Part shown: positions 7,076 to 16,250 of the stretch, piece by piece | Layout: each line of letters begins with the position of its first letter | How positions within the stretch are numbered: position 1 is the first letter of the stretch | Source of the DNA: an uncultured Bacteroidales bacterium | GTDB lineage: Bacteria; Bacteroidota; Bacteroidia; Bacteroidales; Bacteroidaceae | Length of the DNA: 43,428 bases | Assembly: GCA_902760315.1 (NCBI GenBank) | Contig: CACWFV010000029.1 | Coordinates: 1 to 43,428 of the forward strand | Direction: 5' to 3' | Notes under the pieces: model-generated | What the model saw: the letters and a program-made list of their open reading frames with translations, nothing else | The model's database searches: none | Told to the model about the DNA's origin: nothing | Translations under genes and position numbers: made by a program

Positions 7076-8209
7076 ATGAAATCTTTAAAATGGACTTTTA
7101 TGCTCGGCACCGTAGCCGGGCTGGTGTCTTGCAGCATTGACATGCCCAAGGAGACACAGTCGTCGTTCGAGACAATGACAGTGCAAAAATCAAACATTGA
7201 GCTTCCCTATAAGTTCAGTGCCAGAATGAAGGGTCAGAACGACGTGACGGTTACGCCACAGGTGAGTGGCCAGTTGATGAAAATCTGCGTGACCGAGGGT
7301 CAGCTGGTGAAGAAGGGGCAGACGCTCTTTGTCATCGACTCGCGCAATGCCCAGCTGGAGTTGGAGGCTGCACAGGCCAACCTGCAGGCTGCCCTGGCTC
7401 AGGAGAACTCAGCCAAGCTGGAGTTTGAGTCGAACAGGAACCTGTTTGAGAAGAAAATCGTGAGCAGCTATATGCTCAACAACAGCGAGAACGCCTACAA
7501 GCAGGCAAAGGCAGCAGTGGCTCAGGCCCGTGCTGCGGTGAACCGTGCGAAGGTGAACCTTGGCTTCTGCACCATTACGGCTACCGTGTCGGGTGTTATC
7601 GGCGAGATTCCCGTGCGTGTGGGCGATCAGGTGTCGCCCTTGACGCAGCTGACCATGCTGAGCGGCAACACAACGATGTATGCAGAGTTTTCGGTGACCG
7701 AATCCGTTGTAGAGTCGATGGTGAAGGAGGGCATGAGTGCAAAAGAAGTGGATGAGTACATTGCCAATCTGCCGCAGGCAACATTTATCATGAAGAATGG
7801 CACGGAGTATCCCCATAAGGGACGTGTCGTCAGTTTGACGGGTGTGGTAAACATGGAGACGGGCTCGCTTACCAGCAAGGTGTCGTTCCCCAATCCTGAA
7901 GGCCATCTGTACTCAGGCATTCAGGGTACCATCGTGATGCCTTTCGCCGAAAAGGATGTAATCGTAATTCCGCAGTACGCCGTGGTGCGACTGCAAGACA
8001 AGTCGGTCGTCTATAAGGTTTTGGCCGATAGCACGGCAACGGCTGTCGATGTGACGACCGCCGACGTGGGCAATGGCAAAGATTTCATCATTACAAGCGG
8101 CCTGAACGTTGGCGACCAGATTGTGGCCGAGGGGGCCAACAACGTTACCGAAGGTCAAAGAGTGCTCTTCCCCGGAGGGGTGAAGGCTGAAGCGAAAAGT
8201 GAGGAGTAA
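7076..8209 (+). CDS. RND efflux periplasmic adaptor (AcrA/MexA-type lipoprotein)
   Basis: A 377-residue membrane-fusion protein that joins the inner-membrane RND pump to the outer-membrane channel. The N-terminus has a lipoprotein signal with the lipobox LVSC, cysteine at residue 19. The lipoyl half-motifs are around FSARMKGQNDVTVTPQVSGQ and GVIGEIPVRVGD, on either side of an alpha-hairpin rich in Ala, Gln and Asn (residues about 95-160). Beta-barrel and membrane-proximal domains follow. It is the first gene of a three-gene operon, 40 bases before the pump gene. The substrate range cannot be predicted. Confidence 0.93.
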   Translation: MKSLKWTFMLGTVAGLVSCSIDMPKETQSSFETMTVQKSNIELPYKFSARMKGQNDVTVTPQVSGQLMKICVTEGQLVKKGQTLFVIDSRNAQLELEAAQANLQAALAQENSAKLEFESNRNLFEKKIVSSYMLNNSENAYKQAKAAVAQARAAVNRAKVNLGFCTITATVSGVIGEIPVRVGDQVSPLTQLTMLSGNTTMYAEFSVTESVVESMVKEGMSAKEVDEYIANLPQATFIMKNGTEYPHKGRVVSLTGVVNMETGSLTSKVSFPNPEGHLYSGIQGTIVMPFAEKDVIVIPQYAVVRLQDKSVVYKVLADSTATAVDVTTADVGNGKDFIITSGLNVGDQIVAEGANNVTEGQRVLFPGGVKAEAKSEE

Positions 8210-8249
8210 AAAAGAAAAAAGTAAAGACTGAAAATTTTGCTTCCGCGTT

Positions 8250-11200
8250 ATGAAGAACAATATTTTTATTAACAAATATGTGATGGCGTGTGCCATCTCG
8301 ATTGTGATAGCACTGGTGGGCTATATTTCTATGAGTACGCTGCCAGTGGAGCAATACCCTGACATTGCACCGCCTACGGTGCAAATCTCTACGAGTTACA
8401 GCGGTGCCGATGAGAACACGGTGATGAAATCGGTCATACAGCCGCTTGAAGAGGCCATTAACGGTGTGACCGACATGACCTACATGACCTCGAAGGCATC
8501 GTCGAACGGTGAGGTAGAGATTGACGTCTACTTCAAACAGGGCACCGACCCCGACATGGCTGCAGTGAACGTGCAGAACCGTGTAACACGTGCGCAGGCC
8601 CTGCTACCGGCCGACGTGAACAAGGTGGGTGTGAAGGTTGAGAAGCGCCAGAACAACATCCTGCAGATTTTCGCTGTGAGGAGTGCCGATGGTAAGTACG
8701 ATGAGGACTTTGTGTCGAACTATGTTGATATCAACATCAAGCCGCGCCTGATGCGTATCACCGGTGTGGGTAACGTGCTCAGCTTAGGTAACACATACGC
8801 CCTGCGCATCTGGCTCAAGCCCGATGTGATGGCTCAGTACGGACTGACCCCTAACGATGTTTTCGCTGCCATCGGCGGACAGAGCTTCGTGTCGGCAGTG
8901 GGTACACTGGGCGAGCAGTCAGGCAATTCGTATCAGTACTCCATGCAATACAAGGGCACGCTGAAGACGGTCGAGGAGTTCAACAACATCGTGCTGCGCA
9001 CCAGTGGTGGCGGCATGCTGCAACTGAGCGACGTGGCAGAGGTGAAGATTGGTGCCATGAGCTACAACTTCACATCGAATATCATGGATAAGCCGGGGGC
9101 ACTCTTTATGGTGTTCGCCGCGCCGGGGGCCAACGCCACCCAGGTGAATGCCGGTATCAACAAGATGTTTGAGGAGGCAAAGAAGACAATGCCTGCCGGA
9201 CTGGAGTTCGTCACCATGATGACCAGCGACGACTTCCTCTTCGCTGCCATACACAATGTGGTGGAGACGCTCGTCATCGCCATCATCCTCGTGGTGCTCG
9301 TGGTGTTCTTCTTCTTGCAGAACTTCAAGGCTACCATCATTCCGTCTATTTCGATTATCGTGTCGCTGTTAGGCACGTTTGCCGTCGTCTCATTGGCGGG
9401 CTTCTCGCTCAACATCCTGACGTTGTTTGCACTGGTGCTGGCTATTGGTACGGTGGTAGATGATGCCATCGTGGTGGTCGAGGCCGTCATGGCGAAGATG
9501 GAGAACGGCATCAGCGATGCCCGCGAAGCTACCCGCCAGGCCATGAACGAAGTGTCGGTAGCCGTTGTCTCGTGTACCTTAGTATTTATGGCCGTGTTCG
9601 TTCCTGTAATGTTCATGCCGGGCACGTCGGGCACCTTCTTCACCCAGTTTGGCGTGACCATTGCCTCGTCGGTGGGTCTGTCGTGCATCTCGGCCCTCAC
9701 GCTCTGTCCTGCTCTCTGCGCCATCATGATGCGTGTCACCGAGGGCAAAAAGGAGGGAAAGGGCCTTACTTATTATACCAAGAAAGCCTACGAAGTAAGC
9801 TATAACGCTATTTATAATAAGTATAGCAAGAGCGTACAGAAGTTCATCAAACGCCCCATTCTGGCCTGGAGCTTCCTGGCTTTGGCCGCCATACTGCTGG
9901 TGTTCTTCATGAAGAGCCTGCCTTCGGGCCTCGTTCCGCAGGAAGACCAGGGCGTGTTCCTGGCTGAGGTACGTGCCCCGGAGGGTACCACGCTACAGCA
10001 GACCCGCGAAATGGTGAAGAAGGTGGAAGAGAAGGTGAAGAAGATTCCCGAACTGGAGAGCTTCTCCATGACCTGTGGCTATGGTATGCTCTCGGGTGCC
10101 GGTTCCAACTATGCCACGATGGTCGTGCGCCTGAAGAACTGGAATGAACGTCCGGGCATCAACCACCTGATTGACCTCGTCATCGGTCGTTTCTACTATG
10201 ACTGTATGGACATCAAGAATCTTCAGGTGCTGCCTTTCCAGATGCCTCAGATTCCTGGCTATGGCACGAGTAACGACATAACCCTGATTGTCGAGGATCC
10301 CACCGACGGCAACCTGTCGGAATTTGCCAAGCATACCGAGCGCTTCCTGGCCAAACTGTCTGAACGACCGGAGGTGGCTTCAGCTATGTCTACCTACTCT
10401 GAGCGTTTCCCGAAGTATCAGGTAGATGTCGATGCAGCACAGTGCAACCGTGCAGGTGTGACGCCCGAATCCGTGCTCAATACCCTTGGTTCTTTTTGCG
10501 GTGGTGCCTATATCGGCAACTTCAATCAGTTTGGTAAGGTCTACCGCATCATGGCTGCTGCCTCGCCCGAATACCGCCTCGACCCGCAGTCGCTTCAGAA
10601 TATCTTCGTGCAGGTGAAAGACGGTAAGATGGCCCCCATGTCTGAGTTCGTCAGCTTGAAAGAAATCGTCGGTCCGGCTAATATCGAGCACTTCAACCTG
10701 ATGCAGAGCATCACGTGCTATGTGACTCCCGGTAGCGGCTATACCGAGGGCGACGTCCATAGGGTCATCGCCGAGATGTTCAAGGACGAGATGCCATCCA
10801 CTGCTACATTCGAATACAGTGGTATGTCGCGCGAGTTGGAAGAGGCTGCCGGCTCTAATGCCACGGCTCTCATCTATGTAATCTGCGCTATTCTTATTTA
10901 TCTCATTCTGGCCTCGCTCTACAACTCGTGGTTCACGCCTTGGGCCGTATTGTTCAGCGTGCCGTTCGGATTGATGGGAGCATTCGTGTTTGCATATCTT
11001 GGCTACATCAATGAGATACCAGGCATGGACAATAATATTTACCTGCAAACGGGTGTCATCATGCTGATAGGCTTGTTGGCCAAGACGGCCATTCTGATTA
11101 CCGAGTTCGCCACGGAGCGTCGTGCCCAGGGCATGAGCATCGTCGATGCCGCCTTCGAGGCCTGTAAGGAGCGTCTACGTCCCATCTTGATGACCGTGGC

Positions 11201-11414
11201 CACGATGATTATAGGTATGATTCCTCTTGTGATTACAGGTGGTGCCGGTGCCAACGGTAACCGTGCCCTCGCCCTTGGCGTCATTGGTGGCATGAGCATT
11301 GGTACAGTGGCTCTACTCTTCGTCGTGCCGGCTTTCTTCATCATATTCCAGAAATTGCACGAGAAGTTCCAAGGGGCACCGGTTCAGAAACAAAGTAACG
11401 AAATCCCGGAGTAA
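8250..11414 (+). CDS. RND multidrug efflux pump, inner-membrane subunit (AcrB/HAE1 type)
   Basis: A 1054-residue proton-driven exporter of the usual length for the HAE1 family. The start resembles AcrB (a membrane helix followed by LPVEQYPDIAPPTVQIS). The two homologous halves each carry a large periplasmic loop. Transmembrane helix 4 has the proton-relay aspartates in VVDDAIVVVEA around residue 404, and the C-terminal half ends with the expected GAGANGNRALALGVIGGM and final helices. It acts with the adaptor before it and the outer-membrane factor after it. Hydrophobic drugs, bile salts or host compounds are typical substrates, but specificity is not visible here. Confidence 0.95.
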   Translation: MKNNIFINKYVMACAISIVIALVGYISMSTLPVEQYPDIAPPTVQISTSYSGADENTVMKSVIQPLEEAINGVTDMTYMTSKASSNGEVEIDVYFKQGTDPDMAAVNVQNRVTRAQALLPADVNKVGVKVEKRQNNILQIFAVRSADGKYDEDFVSNYVDINIKPRLMRITGVGNVLSLGNTYALRIWLKPDVMAQYGLTPNDVFAAIGGQSFVSAVGTLGEQSGNSYQYSMQYKGTLKTVEEFNNIVLRTSGGGMLQLSDVAEVKIGAMSYNFTSNIMDKPGALFMVFAAPGANATQVNAGINKMFEEAKKTMPAGLEFVTMMTSDDFLFAAIHNVVETLVIAIILVVLVVFFFLQNFKATIIPSISIIVSLLGTFAVVSLAGFSLNILTLFALVLAIGTVVDDAIVVVEAVMAKMENGISDAREATRQAMNEVSVAVVSCTLVFMAVFVPVMFMPGTSGTFFTQFGVTIASSVGLSCISALTLCPALCAIMMRVTEGKKEGKGLTYYTKKAYEVSYNAIYNKYSKSVQKFIKRPILAWSFLALAAILLVFFMKSLPSGLVPQEDQGVFLAEVRAPEGTTLQQTREMVKKVEEKVKKIPELESFSMTCGYGMLSGAGSNYATMVVRLKNWNERPGINHLIDLVIGRFYYDCMDIKNLQVLPFQMPQIPGYGTSNDITLIVEDPTDGNLSEFAKHTERFLAKLSERPEVASAMSTYSERFPKYQVDVDAAQCNRAGVTPESVLNTLGSFCGGAYIGNFNQFGKVYRIMAAASPEYRLDPQSLQNIFVQVKDGKMAPMSEFVSLKEIVGPANIEHFNLMQSITCYVTPGSGYTEGDVHRVIAEMFKDEMPSTATFEYSGMSRELEEAAGSNATALIYVICAILIYLILASLYNSWFTPWAVLFSVPFGLMGAFVFAYLGYINEIPGMDNNIYLQTGVIMLIGLLAKTAILITEFATERRAQGMSIVDAAFEACKERLRPILMTVATMIIGMIPLVITGGAGANGNRALALGVIGGMSIGTVALLFVVPAFFIIFQKLHEKFQGAPVQKQSNEIPE

Positions 11415-11505
11415 CAGAATCCCGCAATCCCGAAATAACGGAAAAACGAAATCCCGGAAACCCCGAAATTCCGGAATTCCGTAATAACGAAAATAAAACG
11501 AAAAA
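11395..11505. repeat. Degenerate short repeats in the pump-channel spacer
   Basis: The 96-base spacer and the last bases of the pump gene contain several variants of GAAATCCCGGA and CGAAATAACGGAA, each 10-12 bases long. A related stretch (TTCGGGACTGCAGAATATCGGAAAAAAG) follows the map gene near 13976. There is no clear hairpin or terminator. They may be slippage products or a dispersed intergenic repeat family. Confidence 0.55.
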
Positions 11506-11510
11506 AGAAC

Positions 11511-12935
11511 ATGAAAGTAAGATATATCATTTCCGCTGCAGCCGTGAGCTTTTTGCTCACGGGCTGCGGCCTATACAATAAGTACGAGCAGAAGACGCCG
11601 GTGCCCGACAATGTTTTTGGCACCAGTCAGGACATACAGAAAGCCACAGGCGAGACGTCGATAGCACAGGTGTCGTGGCGTGAGTTTTTCACCGACCCGA
11701 TGCTGCAAGAACTCATCGACTCGGTGTTGAGCCGTAATACCGACCTGAACTCGGCACGCATCGCAGTCGAGAAGAGTCAGGCAGCGCTGAAGGCCGCCAA
11801 GCTGGCCTATCTGCCTTCGCTTTATTTTGCTCCTCAGGGCAGCATCTCCAGCTTCGACAACAGCCCGGCGGTAAAAGCCTATAACCTGCCGTTGCAATTG
11901 TCGATGGACATCGATGTGTTCGGCTCAATCACCAACAAGAAGCGTGCCGCCAAGGCCGTGTTGCTGCAGTCCCAGATGTATCAGGAGGCTGTTCGTGCCA
12001 ACCTTGTCTCTGCCACGGCGCAGCAGTATTTTATGCTGCAGGTGCTCGACCGACAGCTGGACATACTCACCCAGACCGACGAGCTTTGGCACAAATCGCT
12101 CGAGACAGAGAAGGCGCTTTGGGAGAATGGTAAGGCATACAGCACTGCCGTCAACCAGATGGAGGCCTCTTATCTGAGCGTCAAGACCCAGATCGTCGAT
12201 GTACGTCGGAACATTCGCTCCGTCGAGAACTCCCTCTGTCAGCTGCTGGCCATCACGCCTCAGCACATCAAACGCCAGAAGTGGGGCAACACCCCCCTGC
12301 ATCATGCCGATGCACAGGGCGATGCCGAACAGCGCATGTTCGACACCAAGTATCTGAAGCTTGGCGTGCCTGCAGCCATGCTCGAAAACCGTCCCGACAT
12401 ACGCATGGCCAACCACGCCATGGAGGAAGCCTTCTACAACACGCAGGCAGCTCGTGCCGCCTTCTATCCTAACATCACGCTTGGCGGCACCATCGGCTGG
12501 ACCAACAATTCCGGCATTGTCATGGACCCGGGCAAGCTGCTGCTCAATGCTGTCGCACAGCTCACGCAGCCTATCTTCGCCCGTGGCCAGCTCATCGCCC
12601 AGAAGAAGATAGCCAAACTCACCGAGGAAGACCTGCAGAAGAAGTATGTGCAGACGGTCATCGAGGCCGGCAATCAGGTAAACGAGGCCATAGCCGACTG
12701 TATGGCCGCCCGCGAGAAGCATGCCTTCTTCCAGCGTCAGGTCGAAGTGCTCAACCAGGCTTATACCGGCACACACGAGCTGATGGACAATGGCAAGGCC
12801 AGCTATCTCGAAGTGCTCAAGGCCCAGGAGTCGCTGCTCGAAGCACAACTTGGTTCGGCCATGAACATGTATGAAGGCACCAAGGCTGTCATCGCTCTCT
12901 ATATTGCCCTTGGCGGAGGAGGCACACAGCAGTAA
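11511..12935 (+). CDS. Outer-membrane efflux factor (OprM/NodT-type lipoprotein)
   Basis: A 474-residue TolC-like channel completing the tripartite pump. The signal sequence ends in LLTGC with the lipid-bearing cysteine at residue 19. Two repeated outer-membrane-efflux domains follow, each with long helical segments, and the family motif LEVLKAQESLLEAQ lies near the end. LENRPDIRMANHAMEEAFYNT is the typical start of the second repeat. It lies 96 bases downstream of the pump gene, across a repeat-rich spacer. The length and both repeats are complete. Confidence 0.93.
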   Translation: MKVRYIISAAAVSFLLTGCGLYNKYEQKTPVPDNVFGTSQDIQKATGETSIAQVSWREFFTDPMLQELIDSVLSRNTDLNSARIAVEKSQAALKAAKLAYLPSLYFAPQGSISSFDNSPAVKAYNLPLQLSMDIDVFGSITNKKRAAKAVLLQSQMYQEAVRANLVSATAQQYFMLQVLDRQLDILTQTDELWHKSLETEKALWENGKAYSTAVNQMEASYLSVKTQIVDVRRNIRSVENSLCQLLAITPQHIKRQKWGNTPLHHADAQGDAEQRMFDTKYLKLGVPAAMLENRPDIRMANHAMEEAFYNTQAARAAFYPNITLGGTIGWTNNSGIVMDPGKLLLNAVAQLTQPIFARGQLIAQKKIAKLTEEDLQKKYVQTVIEAGNQVNEAIADCMAAREKHAFFQRQVEVLNQAYTGTHELMDNGKASYLEVLKAQESLLEAQLGSAMNMYEGTKAVIALYIALGGGGTQQ

Positions 12936-13044
12936 TAAGGAGCTGCCTTCAAGATAAAAAGAAAGTGCTTAAGCAATAAAATGAAGTGCCCGTGAACATG
13001 AGTAGCGTTTTCGCTCTATAAACCAAAATTTAAACAAGTTTTAT

Positions 13045-13075
13045 TTTGTTTTGTTCTCACTTATTCGTACCTTTG
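13045..13075 (+). promoter_or_regulatory. Promoter of the map operon (TTTG-19-TACCTTTG)
   Basis: TTTG at 13045-13048 and TACCTTTG at 13068-13075 are separated by 19 bases, a textbook Bacteroidetes promoter. Transcription would start near 13081, leaving a leader of about 14 bases before the ATG at 13095. This is why that ATG, not the TTG at 13086, is taken as the start. Confidence 0.75.
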
Positions 13076-13094
13076 CACCCAAATTTTGAGTGCT

Positions 13095-13970
13095 ATGGTA
13101 AAAAGAAGATGGCATTGCAAACCCGGCGAACAACCGACGGAGTTTGATAAGCGTATCATGTATTTGGAAAACAAAGGGTGGGAAGTGCCGACGCGCGACC
13201 TCATCAAGACCCCGGAGCAGATAGCAGGCATCCGGCGTGCGGCCGTGGTCAATAATGGCGTGCTCGACGAGGTAGGCCGACAGATTCATGCCGGTATGTC
13301 GACGCTGGAGATTGACCAGATTTGTCGCGACTATTGTGACAAGCACGGCGCCATACCCGCCTGTCTGAACTACGACGTGGAGGATGGCGAGACGCCGCCA
13401 TTCCCCATGAGTGTCTGCACCAGCATCAACGAGGTGGTGTGTCACGGTATTCCCAAGGCTGAGGACGTGCTAGAGGAAGGCGACATTATCAACGTAGACT
13501 TCACCACCATTCTGGACGGCTACTATGCCGATGCCTCGCGTATGTATATAATAGGTAAGACGACACCTGAGAAAGAACAACTGGTGCGCGTCACCAAGGA
13601 GTGTCTGGAGATAGGTATGGAGGCAGCGAAGCCTTGGCACGGCGTAAACGAGATAGGTCGTGCCATCCAGAAACATGCCGACAAGTACCATTATGGTGTG
13701 GTGCGCGACCTGTGCGGCCATGGGGTGGGGTGCCACTTCCACGAAGACCCTGAGGTGGCTCACTTCAAACAGCGTGGCGAAGGCATGTTGCTGGTACCGG
13801 GCATGGTGTTCACTATAGAGCCCATGATTAACATGGGAACATGGAAAGTATTTATAGACAGCGACGACCCCTATGGTTGGGAAGTCATCACCGACGACGA
13901 ACTGCCCTCGGCCCAGTGGGAACACACGCTGCTGATGACGGAGCACGGCGTAGAGGTTATCGCTTATTGA
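13095..13970 (+). CDS. map: Type I methionine aminopeptidase
   Basis: A 291-residue cytosolic metalloenzyme that removes the initiator methionine from new proteins. The metal ligands are in place: DFTTILDGYYADAS with the two aspartates, CGHGVGCHFHEDP with the catalytic histidines, FTIEPMINMG and the final EHTLLMTEHG glutamate. About 40 residues precede the usual core start (RRWHCKPGEQPTEF and onward), an extension shared by Bacteroidetes and some other Map proteins. It is first in a run with tsaD (33 bases on) and the CinA-like gene. Confidence 0.95.
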   Translation: MVKRRWHCKPGEQPTEFDKRIMYLENKGWEVPTRDLIKTPEQIAGIRRAAVVNNGVLDEVGRQIHAGMSTLEIDQICRDYCDKHGAIPACLNYDVEDGETPPFPMSVCTSINEVVCHGIPKAEDVLEEGDIINVDFTTILDGYYADASRMYIIGKTTPEKEQLVRVTKECLEIGMEAAKPWHGVNEIGRAIQKHADKYHYGVVRDLCGHGVGCHFHEDPEVAHFKQRGEGMLLVPGMVFTIEPMINMGTWKVFIDSDDPYGWEVITDDELPSAQWEHTLLMTEHGVEVIAY

Positions 13971-14003
13971 TTATTCGGGACTGCAGAATATCGGAAAAAA
14001 GAA

Positions 14004-15032
14004 ATGACTGAAGAAATATATATCTTAGGAATAGAAAGCTCGTGTGACGACACGTCGGCGGCAGTACTGAAAGACGGCGTGCTGCTGTCTAACGTCACCG
14101 CGTCGCAGGCTGTTCATGAGGCCTATGGCGGCGTAGTGCCTGAACTGGCCAGCCGTGCCCACCAGCAGAACGTCGTGCCCGTGGTCAGCGAGGCCATCAA
14201 GCGTGCCGGCATCCGGAAGGAGCAGTTGAGTGCTGTGGCCTTTACGCGAGGTCCGGGGCTGATGGGGTCGTTGCTGGTAGGTGTCAACTTTGCCAAAGGG
14301 TTTGCCCGCTCGCTGGGTATTCCCCTCATAGATGTCAACCACCTGCAAGGCCACGTGATGGCCCACTTTATTGACGGTGGCGAGGGAGACTTCAACCCGC
14401 CGCCATTGCCATTCCTCTGTCTACTGGTCAGCGGTGGCAACTCGCAGATAGTCAAGGTAAACGCCTATAACGATATGGAGGTGCTGGGGCAGACTATCGA
14501 CGATGCCGCTGGCGAGGCCATCGACAAGTGCTCAAAGGTGATGGGGCTAGGCTATCCCGGTGGTCCTATCATTGACCACTTGGCGCGCCAGGGCAATCCG
14601 AAGGCCTACCAGTTCTCGGAGCCACACATACCGGGACTGGACTACAGCTTCTCCGGACTGAAGACATCGTTCCTCTATAACCTGCGCAAATGGGTGGAGG
14701 AAGACCCTGACTTCATTGAACACCACAAGGAGGACATTGCCGCCTCGCTGGAGTGGACTATTGTGGACATCCTGATGAAAAAACTGAAACTGGCCGTCAA
14801 GCAGACTGGCATCAAACACGTGGCTGTCGCTGGTGGTGTGAGTGCCAACAACGGGCTGCGCAACGCTTTCCACGACCATGCCCGGCGCTATGGCTGGACG
14901 GTGTATATACCCAAGTTCAGCTACACCACCGACAATGCCGCCATGATAGGCATCGTGGGCTACTATAAGTTCCTGGATGGGCAGTTCTGCGACATCAATG
15001 CTCCGGCATTCTCGAAAGTAACATTCAAATAA
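14004..15032 (+). CDS. tsaD: tRNA N6-threonylcarbamoyladenosine synthase subunit TsaD
   Basis: A 342-residue ASKHA-fold enzyme that transfers the threonylcarbamoyl group to A37 of ANN-decoding tRNAs, together with TsaB and TsaE. The start GIESSCDDTSAAVL and AYGGVVPELASRAH are family hallmarks. HLQGHVMAHF gives the two metal-binding histidines, and LLVSGGNS and VAGGVSANNGLR are the nucleotide-binding turns. It follows map by 33 bases and precedes the CinA-domain gene by 9, so all three are probably one transcript. Confidence 0.96.
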   Translation: MTEEIYILGIESSCDDTSAAVLKDGVLLSNVTASQAVHEAYGGVVPELASRAHQQNVVPVVSEAIKRAGIRKEQLSAVAFTRGPGLMGSLLVGVNFAKGFARSLGIPLIDVNHLQGHVMAHFIDGGEGDFNPPPLPFLCLLVSGGNSQIVKVNAYNDMEVLGQTIDDAAGEAIDKCSKVMGLGYPGGPIIDHLARQGNPKAYQFSEPHIPGLDYSFSGLKTSFLYNLRKWVEEDPDFIEHHKEDIAASLEWTIVDILMKKLKLAVKQTGIKHVAVAGGVSANNGLRNAFHDHARRYGWTVYIPKFSYTTDNAAMIGIVGYYKFLDGQFCDINAPAFSKVTFK

Positions 15033-15041
15033 ATTAATACG

Positions 15042-15554
15042 ATGGATTTTGAAAGCAAGATTATCAGCAGGGAGATTAGCCAACTGCTGTGGGAGATGGA
15101 AAAAACAGTAGGTACGGCAGAGAGCTGTACGGGTGGCCGCATAGCCGAAGCCATCATTGCCGTGCCCGGTGCGTCGAAATATTTCAAAGGTGGCATCATT
15201 TCGTATGTCGATGAAACCAAAGAGAAACTGCTTGGCGTGGACCCGCTGCTGATTGCCGAGCATACGGCAGTATGCGAGGAAGTGGCTAAGCAGATGGTAG
15301 TGGGCGCTTGCAAGGCACTGGACACTGACTTTGCGCTGGCTTCAACAGGCTATGCCGGACCTACTGGTGGACCCAAGGATATTCCCATCGGTACCATTTG
15401 GCTGGCTTGTGGAGGCCTGGACAAGCAGGTGACCATGATGATTCAGGAAGACCATGGACGAGACATCAACCTGGCTATAGCCACCAACAAAGTGATGCAA
15501 CTGTTCCTTGATTACCTCAAAAAAGAGACAAATCAAGATACAATTGAAGGGTGA
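15042..15554 (+). CDS. Stand-alone CinA C-terminal domain (nicotinamide-nucleotide amidase, PncC)
   Basis: A 170-residue cytosolic protein that corresponds only to the amidase half of CinA. It would deamidate NMN to nicotinate mononucleotide in pyridine-nucleotide recycling. The signatures are AESCTGGRIAEAI near the N-terminus, FKGGIISYVDETKEKLLGV, and ASTGYAGPTGG. The MoCF-like N-terminal half of full-length CinA is absent, as in PncC. It is the last gene of the map-tsaD run, 9 bases after tsaD. Confidence 0.9.
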   Translation: MDFESKIISREISQLLWEMEKTVGTAESCTGGRIAEAIIAVPGASKYFKGGIISYVDETKEKLLGVDPLLIAEHTAVCEEVAKQMVVGACKALDTDFALASTGYAGPTGGPKDIPIGTIWLACGGLDKQVTMMIQEDHGRDINLAIATNKVMQLFLDYLKKETNQDTIEG

Positions 15555-15632
15555 AAATTGGCAATAGAGTTAAAAAACATTAAGAATCAATGATTTCTCT
15601 GAACTTTAAAGTCTAAACTCTAAACTTTTTTG

Positions 15633-15640
15633 TACCTTTG
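15633..15640 (+). promoter_or_regulatory. -7 box of the ribosomal protein operon (TACCTTTG)
   Basis: TACCTTTG followed by CACCC is the same -7 box and start context as at the map and FNT-type genes. No exact TTTG lies at the normal distance upstream. It would begin the rpmB-rpmG-DUF4295 transcript about 50 bases before the rpmB start. Confidence 0.6.
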
Positions 15641-15691
15641 CACCCTGTTTGGAGTAAGTTATATTTAAGTAACAAGAAAAAATAGATAGAA

Positions 15692-15825
15692 ATGTCTAAG
15701 ATTTGTCAGATTACGGGAAAGAAGGCACAGGTATGATTAATAAGGTTGGTCTGGACGCTGCCTTGAAGCAGGCTGTTGCTAAAGGTTATGTAGACTGGAA
15801 GGACATTAAAGTAATAGGAGACTAA
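15692..15825 (+). pseudogene. rpmB: Ribosomal protein bL28 gene with an internal deletion
   Basis: The frame opens with MSKICQITGKKAQV, the normal bL28 N-terminus in Bacteroidetes, then hits TGA at 15734. In another frame the C-terminus resumes at once as MINKVGLDAALKQAVAKG and ends [12 protein letters not shown] before TAA at 15823. About 43-44 codons of the middle (the region of the basic SHSKR and FDVNLF segments in relatives) are missing, and the loss is not a multiple of three. The junction reads CAGGTATG. The ends, promoter and downstream rpmG are intact. Either a real deletion made this copy null, with another bL28 gene elsewhere, or the assembly is wrong here. Confidence 0.85.
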
Positions 15826-15830
15826 TAACT

Positions 15831-16022
15831 ATGGCAGGTAAGAAAGCTAAGGGTAACCGTGTACAGGTGATTCTGGAGTGCACCGAGATGAAAGAGAGTG
15901 GACTGCCCGGAACAAGCCGCTACATCACGACCAAGAATCGTAAGAACACCCCTGAGAGAATGGAACTCAAGAAGTATAACCCCATCCTGAAGCGCATGAC
16001 TGTGCACAAGGAGATTAAATAA
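15831..16022 (+). CDS. rpmG: 50S ribosomal protein bL33
   Basis: A 63-residue basic protein of the large subunit. [19 protein letters not shown] at the start, [23 protein letters not shown] in the middle and the lysine-rich end match Bacteroidetes bL33. The form has a single cysteine and so does not bind zinc. It begins 5 bases after the rpmB stop and is followed 13 bases later by the DUF4295 gene, the normal Bacteroidetes order. Confidence 0.95.
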   Translation: MAGKKAKGNRVQVILECTEMKESGLPGTSRYITTKNRKNTPERMELKKYNPILKRMTVHKEIK

Positions 16023-16035
16023 TCTGTTTTAAAGC

Positions 16036-16194
16036 ATGGCAAAGAAAACCGTCGCTACCCTCCATGAAGGCTCAAAGGATGGTCGCGCTTACACAAAGGT
16101 TATCAAGATGGTAAAGAGCCCCAAGACGGGTGCTTACGTCTTTGACGAGCAAATGGTTCCTAACGAGGCTGTTAAGGACTTCTTCAAGAACTAA
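16036..16194 (+). CDS. DUF4295 small basic protein (Bacteroidetes ribosomal operon)
   Basis: A 52-residue protein, MAKKTVATLHEGSKDGRAYT to NEAVKDFFKN, matching the DUF4295 family. The family is found almost always after rpmB and rpmG in Bacteroidetes and is thought to be ribosome-associated, though its role is not settled. It begins 13 bases after rpmG and is followed by a strong terminator, which separates it from the kinase-like gene and ftsY. Confidence 0.9.
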   Translation: MAKKTVATLHEGSKDGRAYTKVIKMVKSPKTGAYVFDEQMVPNEAVKDFFKN

Positions 16195-16250
16195 TAAGTT
16201 TGTCTTTTTCTAAACGGAAAGACGTACTATTATACGATTGAAATACGAGG

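Noticed and set aside
11925-12848. A 307-codon open frame on the minus strand opposite the outer-membrane factor, and others opposite the pump gene
   Set aside because: The sense frames have complete efflux-family motifs, and the antisense frames have none.
13086-13094. TTG start for the methionine aminopeptidase
   Set aside because: The promoter places the transcript start near 13081, leaving only five bases before the TTG, while an ATG follows nine bases later.
15692-15825. Programmed translational bypass or an intron in rpmB
   Set aside because: The missing codons are absent from the DNA and not merely interrupted, so no bypass or splicing could restore the protein.
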